Source: an uncultured Eubacterium sp.
Lineage (GTDB): Bacteria; Bacillota; Clostridia; Peptostreptococcales; Anaerovoracaceae
DNA length: 5,005 bases
NCBI GenBank assembly: GCA_947367725.1
Contig: CANBFZ010000179.1
Location: 1-5,005, forward strand
Direction: 5' to 3'
Positions 1 through 4,951 of the stretch are shown here, one piece after another. The translations under genes were made by a program, and so were the position numbers. Each line of letters begins with the position of its first letter. The stretch's first letter is position 1. Under the pieces are notes generated by a model that did not search any database, was not told the origin of the DNA, and saw only the letters and a program-made list of their open reading frames with translations.

Positions 1-7
1 GGTAAGG

Positions 8-16
8 TGTTATAAT
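8..16 (+). promoter_or_regulatory. Extended -10 promoter element for serA
   Basis: The bases TGT followed by TATAAT form a perfect extended -10 box (TGnTATAAT) 49 bp before the serA start. Transcription would begin near position 22-24, giving a leader of about 40 nt. The matching -35 hexamer would lie at or beyond the left edge of the window, so only half of the promoter can be checked. If a serC gene lies upstream, as is common in Clostridia, serA could also be read from that operon; nothing visible here shows it. Confidence 0.5.
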
Positions 17-50
17 TTAAGCTAAATTAAAAATCTTTACTAATATCAAC

Positions 51-57
51 AGGAGGT
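51..57 (+). promoter_or_regulatory. Strong ribosome binding site of serA
   Basis: AGGAGGT is a near-perfect Shine-Dalgarno sequence, with seven bases between it and the ATG at 65. It fixes the start of serA and suggests efficient translation. Confidence 0.85.
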
Positions 58-64
58 ACTTATT

Positions 65-1198
65 ATGTACAAAATTGCAACCTTAAACAAAATTTCACCC
101 GTGGGACTTTCCCGTTTGTCAGAGGCATATACTGTCTCCGGTGAGGTTTCTGGTTCCTCTGGTGTTTTAGTAAGAAGTCAGGATATGCACGAAATGGAGT
201 TCGGCAAAGAGCTGCTTGCCATTGCAAGAGCCGGCGCCGGCGTTAATAATATTCCCCTGGACAGATGCGCAGAAGAAGGGATTGTTGTGTTTAACACCCC
301 TGGCGCCAACGCCAACGCTGTAAAGGAATTGGTACTGGCGGGACTTTTCCTAGCTGCCAGAAATATTCCGGCAGGTATCGCCTGGGAAGCTTCTTTAACA
401 GAAAATATCAGCAAAACCGTTGAAAAAGGCAAAAGCCAATTTGCAGGCACTGAAATCCTGGGTAAAACACTGGGTGTAGTGGGTCTTGGCGCCATCGGCG
501 TTATGGTCGCAAACGCAGCAGAAGCACTGGGTATGAACGTCATCGGTTATGATCCGTTCTTCAGTATAAAATCCGCCCACAGTCTTTCTCCATCAGTGAA
601 AGTAATGGCTGACGTCAAAGATGTTATGGCAGCAAGCGACTATATTACCATTCATGTGCCTGCCATGGACGCGACCAAAGGCATGTTCAATGCAGAACTT
701 TTCGCTGCAGCAAAAGACGGTGCGGTTCTGCTTAACTTCTCCAGAGATAAGCTGGTTAACGAAACGGATCTGTTGTCTGCACTGGAATCCGGCAAGTTGG
801 CAAAGTACGTTACAGATTTTGCCACAGACGGCATCCTGAACAAACCTAATGTGATCAGTCTGCCGCATTTAGGTGCTTCTACCGCTGAAGCTGAAGATAA
901 CTGTGCTACCATGGCAGTGGAACAGATCATGGATTATATTGAAAACGGAAATATTGTAAACTCCGTAAACTTCCCTGCTGTCAATCTGGGCCCGAAAGGA
1001 AACGATACCAGAGTCGCGCTCTTGACCAAAGGGATCGACAATCCTATAAAATTTGCTGCAGATCTTTTGGCAGATTTCCAGCCGAAGGCCATCGTCGGCA
1101 ATGTCCGCGGCGCGTACGGCTATGTGCTTGCCAATGTTGGCACAGCTATCAGTGATATTCCAGCCGTTGATGGTGTCATTAAGGTCAGAGTGATTTAG
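65..1198 (+). CDS. serA: D-3-phosphoglycerate dehydrogenase, clostridial type
   Basis: Predicted cytosolic enzyme that oxidises 3-phosphoglycerate to 3-phosphohydroxypyruvate with NAD, the first step of serine synthesis. The 377 residues show the D-2-hydroxyacid dehydrogenase plan: a substrate-binding part with ARAGAGVNNIP (55-65), a Rossmann fold with GLGAIG (140-145) and Asp163 positioned to favour NAD over NADP, catalytic-type Arg227 in NFSRD, and His268 in PHLGAST. The C-terminal 60 residues (about 315-377, ending KVRVI) occupy the place of an ACT regulatory domain. Two oddities: the usual catalytic Glu (the EP motif about 23 residues before the His) is absent, with Asp255 the nearest acidic residue, and the ACT part lacks the usual N-x-PG/P-x-x-G loop that forms the serine/effector site. 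The reading frame is intact and the start has a strong RBS. Family assignment is firm. Activity as PGDH is very likely; feedback control by serine is doubtful. Confidence 0.93.
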   Translation: MYKIATLNKISPVGLSRLSEAYTVSGEVSGSSGVLVRSQDMHEMEFGKELLAIARAGAGVNNIPLDRCAEEGIVVFNTPGANANAVKELVLAGLFLAARNIPAGIAWEASLTENISKTVEKGKSQFAGTEILGKTLGVVGLGAIGVMVANAAEALGMNVIGYDPFFSIKSAHSLSPSVKVMADVKDVMAASDYITIHVPAMDATKGMFNAELFAAAKDGAVLLNFSRDKLVNETDLLSALESGKLAKYVTDFATDGILNKPNVISLPHLGASTAEAEDNCATMAVEQIMDYIENGNIVNSVNFPAVNLGPKGNDTRVALLTKGIDNPIKFAADLLADFQPKAIVGNVRGAYGYVLANVGTAISDIPAVDGVIKVRVI

Positions 1199-1225
1199 TT
1201 GAACTGAACGTTGTATTTGATTATG

Positions 1226-1251
1226 AAAAGAGGGTCTTGCACCCTCTTTTT
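1226..1251 (+). terminator. Intrinsic terminator of serA
   Basis: A perfect 10-bp stem (1226-1235 with 1241-1250) closes a five-base loop CTTGC, and the right arm runs into five T residues (1247-1251). It lies 28 bp after the serA stop codon. The left arm begins with four A residues, so the hairpin could also stop transcripts coming leftwards, though the wall-hydrolase genes end some 530 bp away. Confidence 0.88.
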
Positions 1252-1355
1252 ATGATGATATTCGCGCCTCTATGCTGCTCCTGTTTAGCATATGTGTAGA
1301 GCTGGGAATTTTCCTCATCGCTTATAAAGTGCTTGGGAAAAAAATGTAATGTGAA

Positions 1356-1400
1356 CTAGTTGTGCAAGCGCTGCTATATAAAATGGATTTGCACAACTAG
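1356..1400. repeat. Array unit 1: perfect 12-bp inverted repeat
   Basis: CTAGTTGTGCAA (1356-1367) pairs without mismatch with TTGCACAACTAG (1389-1400) around a 21-base loop. It has the longest perfect arms in the array and is the first unit after the serA terminator. The loop contains GCTATATAAAAT and shares no clear sequence with the loops of units 2 and 6. Confidence 0.8.
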
Positions 1401-1411
1401 ACTTGCGAGAT

Positions 1412-1457
1412 GTTATGCAAATCAATGCCACAAAAGCATTTTCTGCACAACTTCTCA
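1412..1457. repeat. Array unit 2: first copy of 46-bp direct repeat
   Basis: This stretch matches 1645-1690 at 40 of 46 positions. It contains a degenerate left half-site (TTATGCA instead of TTGTGCA), an inner 5-bp stem AATGC/GCATT around the loop CACAAAA, the exact right half-site TGCACAACT and the trailing TTCTCA. Confidence 0.8.
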
Positions 1458-1484
1458 GATCTTTCACCTCTACAAATGATAAAA

Positions 1485-1526
1485 AGTTGTGCAAATTATA
1501 GGTATTTCCACCCAATCTGCACAACT
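1485..1526. repeat. Array unit 3: inverted repeat with exact arms
   Basis: AGTTGTGCA (1485-1493) and TGCACAACT (1518-1526) are exact; one further pair (1484/1527) extends the stem to ten. The 24-base middle can form a short GGT/ACC inner stem. It is preceded by the only long gap of the array (1453-1484). Confidence 0.75.
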
Positions 1527-1644
1527 TTCTTAGTATCATTTATGCAATTCCGTTATAGCAGCATCATTTTGCACGACTACGCTCCCCAAAAGTTGTGCAT
1601 CACAGCCATCATAAAGCGATTTAGCAAAACCATCGCTACCGAAA

Positions 1645-1690
1645 GTTGTGCAAATCAATGCTACTGATGCATTTCCTGCACAACTTCTCA
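1645..1690. repeat. Array unit 6: second copy of 46-bp direct repeat
   Basis: This is the partner of 1412-1457. Both 9-mer half-sites are exact. The inner stem AATGC/GCATT is kept while its seven-base loop differs (TACTGAT instead of CACAAAA). It ends the array; the remaining 92 bp before the hydrolase stop codon contain no further half-site. Confidence 0.8.
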
Positions 1691-1715
1691 AAAATCATAC
1701 GCTTACTGCTATATT

Positions 1716-1739
1716 GTTTCGTCCCTGACGGCGCGAAAC
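1716..1739. other. Hairpin downstream of the hydrolase genes
   Basis: GTTTCG (1716-1721) can pair with CGAAAC (1734-1739) around a 12-base GC-rich middle. It sits about 45 bp past the stop of the second hydrolase gene in the direction of its transcription. There is no T-run after it on the minus strand, so it is a poor intrinsic terminator. No better terminator for the hydrolase pair is visible before the repeat array. Confidence 0.3.
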
Positions 1740-1782
1740 GCCTTGATCCGTCTCACGTCATCCAAGGGGATGCCATATAATT

Positions 1783-2925
1783 TTATTCTACAATCCGTCT
1801 TACGGTAAGCACTGGACCTGTATAGCTGACGCCGGTTACTGCAACGCCCATACCTTCATTTACAGCGTGCACCACCTGCCCGCCTCCGATATAAATCGCC
1901 ACATGACCATAGTAGCAGACCAGATCACCCGGCTGTGCCGCCCCCAGCGACACTTCTTTACCGTAATTTCGCATGACGCCTGCGTCATGTGCCATGGTGA
2001 TACCGAAATGTTTATATACAGCAAGAACAAAACCAGAACAGTCCGCACCCTTTGTCAAACTGCTGCCGCCATACACATACGGGGTACCCACAAACTGCAA
2101 GGCATAGTTTGCAACTGCAGCGCCGCTTCCCTGATATGTTTTACCGCCAGTTGGTGCCGGCAGCACGCCAGTTCCGCGAACCATCACGCGCTTCTTCGGT
2201 TTCTGTATCACAGTGGAAGCAATCTCTTCTGTCTCTGTCACAATTCCGTTTTTTGAAGTAATCAGCTCGGTGACCTCTTTTTTGCCATAAACACCTTCCT
2301 GCTGAACAATCGTTGTATTCTTCAACACTTCCGAAGAAGTCTTTTTTATGGTCTTATATTTGATTTTTTTCTCCGAAGTAACCTCCTGCGTCACCATAAC
2401 GTCCACCATCGGTTTCATCTGGTACAGGCGAATTTCATCGCCTGGATGCAGCATAGAGAAATCATTGTCTGCATTCATCGCCTTGACTTCATCCACTGTG
2501 AACCCATGGGCTTCTGCAATACGCCAAAGGCTATCGCCGCTTTTTACAGTATACATCAACTTTTCTTTCGTACCGGAAAGAATATATGCCGCAGCATCTT
2601 CTACACGCATAACGTCCGGTTTTTCAGATAGCTGATAAGGCTTCAATTCCACTGTCATTTCCGGTGTGCATTGAATGGCTTTGACCATTGCGCCTTCCTG
2701 TACGTAATAGTTTTTCACCGCACGGATGACCTGCTTTGCTTCCGACTCAGAAGTCAACACCGCAACAGTATTTTCACCAATCTTAACGTCCCAGTAATCT
2801 TCACTGGCATTGGCTCTAATCGTAGATGCCGCAAGAACGGCTAAAACAGAGATTGCAAGGACAAGTGTCCCTGCAATCAGATATTTTTTTGATTTTAAAT
2901 GGTATTTCAGATTCATAAATCTCAA
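1783..2925 (-). CDS. Secreted LysM-G5-NlpC/P60 peptidoglycan hydrolase, second paralog
   Basis: Predicted exported cysteine peptidase that cleaves peptide stems of peptidoglycan. The 380 residues show a basic N-terminus (KYHLKSKK), a hydrophobic signal segment (about 17-36) with likely cleavage after ANA (38-40), an N-terminal region with a W-x-V-x-IG pattern shared with its neighbour (44-95), a LysM domain for wall binding (124-168, starting YTVKSGDSLWRIA), a G5-like beta region (about 172-252) and an NlpC/P60 domain (268-380) with Cys296 in DCSGF, His341 in GHVAIY and His353 in VVHAVN, a complete Cys-His-His set. After the catalytic helix the usual LPR segment reads MAHDAG. It follows the first paralog by 15 bp, so it is probably co-transcribed and translationally coupled. 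The start given is TTG at 2925; ATG at 2916 (377 residues) is an equally reasonable choice. The exact bond cleaved cannot be told from sequence. Confidence 0.9.
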   Translation of the reverse strand: MRFMNLKYHLKSKKYLIAGTLVLAISVLAVLAASTIRANASEDYWDVKIGENTVAVLTSESEAKQVIRAVKNYYVQEGAMVKAIQCTPEMTVELKPYQLSEKPDVMRVEDAAAYILSGTKEKLMYTVKSGDSLWRIAEAHGFTVDEVKAMNADNDFSMLHPGDEIRLYQMKPMVDVMVTQEVTSEKKIKYKTIKKTSSEVLKNTTIVQQEGVYGKKEVTELITSKNGIVTETEEIASTVIQKPKKRVMVRGTGVLPAPTGGKTYQGSGAAVANYALQFVGTPYVYGGSSLTKGADCSGFVLAVYKHFGITMAHDAGVMRNYGKEVSLGAAQPGDLVCYYGHVAIYIGGGQVVHAVNEGMGVAVTGVSYTGPVLTVRRIVE

Positions 2926-2935
2926 TCCTTCTCCT
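2926..2935 (-). promoter_or_regulatory. Two overlapping-choice RBS for second hydrolase
   Basis: On the minus strand AGGAG (2935-2931) is followed directly by AAGGA (2930-2926). AGGAG lies five bases from the TTG at 2925, while AAGGA lies nine bases from the ATG at 2916. Either start is well served, so the N-terminus is uncertain by three residues; the signal peptide is present in both cases. The site fills most of the 15-bp gap after the first paralog's stop. Confidence 0.6.
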
Positions 2936-2940
2936 GTGGA

Positions 2941-4125
2941 TTAATCCAAGATTCTTCTTACGCCGATCACCGGACCGGTATAAGTGGCGCTGGTAACTCT
3001 GATGCCGAGACGTTCATTGACGGCATGTACCGCCTTGCCATTGCCTGCATAGATTGCCACATGACCGGCATAAATCAGAATATCACCTTTCTTTGCATTC
3101 TTATAGGAGACTGCTTTGCCTACACCTGACTGCCCCACACGCGGCAGGTCAATGCCAAAATGCTTGTATACTGCATAAACAAAGCCCGAGCAGTCTGCAC
3201 CCTTTGTCAGACTAGTTCCGCCGTAACGGTAAGGATTCCCGACAAACTTCTTCGCATATTCTACAATCTCTGCACCCTCTACAAAATCAAAAGTCTTTCC
3301 AGCCTTCGCTGTTACAGAACCTGTACCTTTCAGTACAACCTTGTTAACCGGTTTCTTGAGGGTTTCCTTAGAAATCAACTCACTATTCGTCTCTTCCCCA
3401 TTTACCTTGGTGATTTTTTCCGTCACTGCTTGTTTGCCCTTAACGCCTTTGGTTTTCACCTTCTGGGTTCCTTTTGATAAAGAGCTTGTCTTCTTATAAA
3501 CAGTGTCATAGTCAATTGACTTCGTAGAAGTAATCTCCTCTATGGTCGTTACTTCTACATACGGAACTTCTGTATACAGTACCAGATAAGTACCTTCCTG
3601 TATCGTCTCATCTGTATCGTATTCGCCGAAGTTCAGTGTTGCCAGTTTCTTTGCAGAAATAGAATATTCCTTTGCGATCGATTTCAGTGTATCGCCTTCT
3701 TCTGTCCGATACACAAAATATTCAACCTTGCCTTCACTGAGTTTTGCAATCGCATCTTCTACACCGGTCATTCTCGCAGTGCCGCCGTACGCTGCAAATT
3801 CTTCTTCTGCAAAGGTAGTTACTTTCTTAATTTCGATCACAGGATCAAACTGTACATCTAATACGTTTGAACCTTTTGACAGATAATAGTTGGTCAGTCC
3901 CTCTATAATCTGCTGGCCGGACTCTTCTGAATCCACATATAATACTTCTTCATCTCCAATCATGACTGCCCATAATTCGCTTTCAAACTGATCCGCTGCG
4001 TAAGCATTCCCCTGCGAACCAAATGCAAATGTAAATACCATGGACATTGTCAATAGAACTGAGGCAGTTGCTTGAAACACCCTTTTGATTGTAGTATTGA
4101 CTCTCGTCATAGAATGATTTGACAT
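2941..4125 (-). CDS. Secreted LysM-G5-NlpC/P60 peptidoglycan hydrolase, first paralog
   Basis: Predicted exported cell-wall peptidase, 394 residues, first gene of a tandem pair. A hydrophobic signal segment (about 17-36) precedes a likely cleavage site after AYA (41-43). Then come an N-terminal region with LWAVMIGDEEV (51-61) and a conserved YYLSKG, a LysM domain (about 136-184, GDTLKSIAKEYSISAKKL), a Lys/Thr/Glu-rich G5-like region (about 188-268, ending VVLKGTGSV) and a C-terminal NlpC/P60 domain (285-394). Catalytic residues are Cys312 (DCSGF), His355 (GHVAIY) and His367 (AVHAVN). The LPRVGQ segment (327-332) is the usual family form, unlike in the neighbour. No sortase motif or other membrane anchor is seen, so LysM binding should hold it in the wall. 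ATG at 4125 has AAGGA nine bases upstream. Over 26 residues around the catalytic Cys it matches its paralog at 23, which points to a tandem duplication. Confidence 0.92.
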   Translation of the reverse strand: MSNHSMTRVNTTIKRVFQATASVLLTMSMVFTFAFGSQGNAYAADQFESELWAVMIGDEEVLYVDSEESGQQIIEGLTNYYLSKGSNVLDVQFDPVIEIKKVTTFAEEEFAAYGGTARMTGVEDAIAKLSEGKVEYFVYRTEEGDTLKSIAKEYSISAKKLATLNFGEYDTDETIQEGTYLVLYTEVPYVEVTTIEEITSTKSIDYDTVYKKTSSLSKGTQKVKTKGVKGKQAVTEKITKVNGEETNSELISKETLKKPVNKVVLKGTGSVTAKAGKTFDFVEGAEIVEYAKKFVGNPYRYGGTSLTKGADCSGFVYAVYKHFGIDLPRVGQSGVGKAVSYKNAKKGDILIYAGHVAIYAGNGKAVHAVNERLGIRVTSATYTGPVIGVRRILD

Positions 4126-4134
4126 AATACTATT

Positions 4135-4139
4135 TCCTT
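4135..4139 (-). promoter_or_regulatory. Ribosome binding site of first hydrolase
   Basis: AAGGA on the minus strand, within AAAAGGAAA, lies nine bases before the ATG at 4125. It is of ordinary strength and supports that start; the encoded signal peptide follows directly. Confidence 0.6.
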
Positions 4140-4168
4140 TTCATGTTTTCAATTGTCTCACAGGCATC

Positions 4169-4197
4169 ATCTTACTTTATATGCATCAAAAAGTCAA
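4169..4197 (-). promoter_or_regulatory. Predicted sigma-A promoter of the hydrolase pair
   Basis: On the minus strand TTGACT (4197-4192, five of six consensus bases) is separated by exactly 17 bp from TAAGAT (4174-4169, four of six). Transcription would start near 4162, leaving a leader of about 37 nt before the ATG at 4125. No strong terminator lies between the two hydrolase genes, so both should be read from here. No operator is obvious. Confidence 0.5.
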
Positions 4198-4228
4198 GTT
4201 TTTTAGGCTTTTTTCACACAATATTCAC

Positions 4229-4282
4229 AATTAAAAACACTCATAATCGTTGAAACTTCAACATTTATGAGTGTTTTTAATT
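4229..4282 (-). terminator. Long hairpin terminator after the PAP2 gene
   Basis: Two 18-base arms (4229-4246 and 4265-4282) are perfectly complementary and contain ACACTCAT/ATGAGTGT flanked by A and T runs. Inside the 18-base loop a second short stem, GTTGA (4249-4253) with TCAAC (4258-4262), continues the helix after a 2 x 2 internal loop. It begins 12 bases past the PAP2 stop codon. T-runs occur on both strands, so it could stop transcription in both directions. It would insulate the hydrolase promoter at 4169-4197 from read-through of the PAP2 gene. Confidence 0.85.
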
Positions 4283-4294
4283 TCTTAATATTTC

Positions 4295-4939
4295 TTAAGA
4301 ATTCCTTAATTCGCTTTTCATAATTATTCTTAATGCGAAATAAATAATCACACATAGCACCACTGCCGCTGCTACATCCAAAATCGAATGCTGCTTTACA
4401 AAACAGGTAGAAATGCAGATCAACCCGCCCATTGCCACAGCCGCCACTTTGTATGCGACATGTTTTACACTTTTCGTCGTACAGATTGCCATGGCTGCAA
4501 AGACTGCGCCTACAGCATGCATGCTGGGCATCACGTTGGTATTGGTATCGGCAGCATAAATCAGCCCCACCAACTTGCTCAGTAAGTTATCTCTTGGAAA
4601 CACTTCCGGACGTAAGTCTTGTCCATTGGGCACAAGCAGACAAAACACCATGCAGGCTGTAAAGCCGATCATAATGCAGTACATATACAATTTAAATACG
4701 GGTACATCCCGCAACATAAGCCAAAATCCCACAGCAAACATCAGCAGATACCACAGACAATACGGAATAATAAACCACTCTTGAAACGGTATCAAATCGT
4801 CAAGAAAGCAATAAGAAACCCAGTAATCCGCTGTCTCCGGTACGGCCTGCTCAATTAAGAAAAACACGACCAGATATGCTGGCACATATAAAAGCAACAG
4901 CAAATGCCGTTTATCATTCCTCTCTATTCCCTTTTTCAT
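4295..4939 (-). CDS. PAP2-superfamily membrane phosphatase, AUR1/PAP2_3-like
   Basis: Predicted integral membrane protein of 214 residues with about six hydrophobic segments (roughly 12-32, 57-77, 84-102, 138-155, 163-181, 189-206). It carries the phosphatase signature in order: an RP pair (Arg110-Pro111 in GQDLRP), PSMH with His141 in the second motif, and KQHSILD with His184 and Asp188 in the third. This arrangement suits the phosphatidic acid phosphatase type 2 superfamily, and the compact form with QHxxLD resembles the inositol-phosphorylceramide-synthase-like branch. Family members remove phosphate from, or transfer head groups of, phospholipids, isoprenyl pyrophosphates or similar lipids; the substrate here is unknown. 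ATG at 4939 follows an AGGGG sequence by a few bases. It starts 12 bp after the stop of a partial upstream frame, which suggests a shared operon, and ends at a strong hairpin. Confidence 0.85.
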   Translation of the reverse strand: MKKGIERNDKRHLLLLLYVPAYLVVFFLIEQAVPETADYWVSYCFLDDLIPFQEWFIIPYCLWYLLMFAVGFWLMLRDVPVFKLYMYCIMIGFTACMVFCLLVPNGQDLRPEVFPRDNLLSKLVGLIYAADTNTNVMPSMHAVGAVFAAMAICTTKSVKHVAYKVAAVAMGGLICISTCFVKQHSILDVAAAVVLCVIIYFALRIIMKSELRNS

Positions 4940-4951
4940 CTTTTCCCCTTT

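Larger units (their letters stand above)
1356..1690. repeat. Array of six alternating inverted-repeat units
   Basis: Six units are each made of AGTTGTGCA, a 23-24 base middle and TGCACAACT. Forward half-sites begin at 1358, 1411, 1485, 1538, 1591 and 1644. Reverse half-sites begin at 1390, 1444, 1518, 1570, 1623 and 1677. Eight of the twelve are exact 9-mers; those at 1411, 1538, 1570 and 1623 are degenerate (7/9, 7/9, 8/9 and 6/9). Unit-to-unit distance is 53 bp except once, between units 2 and 3, where it is 74 (53 + 21). Each unit can fold into a hairpin in RNA or single-stranded DNA. The array fills most of the 584-bp gap between serA and the leftward hydrolase genes, where I see no convincing gene. 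It resembles REP/BIME-like intergenic repeats in organisation; its function and any mobilising or binding protein are unknown. Confidence 0.85.

Noticed and set aside
178..543. 121-codon minus-strand frame opposite serA
   Set aside because: It is antisense to a well-supported gene, has a low-complexity composition and shows no domain; it is a shadow of serA codon usage.
1315..1539. 74-codon minus-strand frame over the array
   Set aside because: It crosses the same half-sites, has no recognisable family and no good start context; it is best explained as chance.
1410..1667. 85-codon plus-strand frame lying inside the repeat array
   Set aside because: It has no RBS, and its translation simply mirrors the repeat units (SCAN and HNF/CTTF stretches recur where half-sites recur). 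The repeat spacing of 53 and 74 bp is not a multiple of three, as a repeat protein would need.
1387..1685. DnaA boxes of a replication origin
   Set aside because: TTTGCACAA-like sites share only part of the TTATNCACA consensus, there is no AT-rich unwinding region, and neither dnaA nor dnaN is nearby.
1356..1690. CRISPR array
   Set aside because: Only 9-mers are shared across units, they alternate in orientation, the loops between paired sites are not conserved as a direct repeat, two of the middles are near-copies of each other, and no cas gene is in view.
1356..1690. Integron attC sites
   Set aside because: The half-sites contain AAC/GTT but do not fit RYYYAAC/GTTRRRY, no cassette genes lie between units and no integrase is seen.
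1867..2256. 129-codon plus-strand frame opposite the second hydrolase
   Set aside because: It is antisense to the NlpC/P60 domain, which has a complete catalytic set and clear motifs; the His/Cys-rich translation is the usual shadow pattern.
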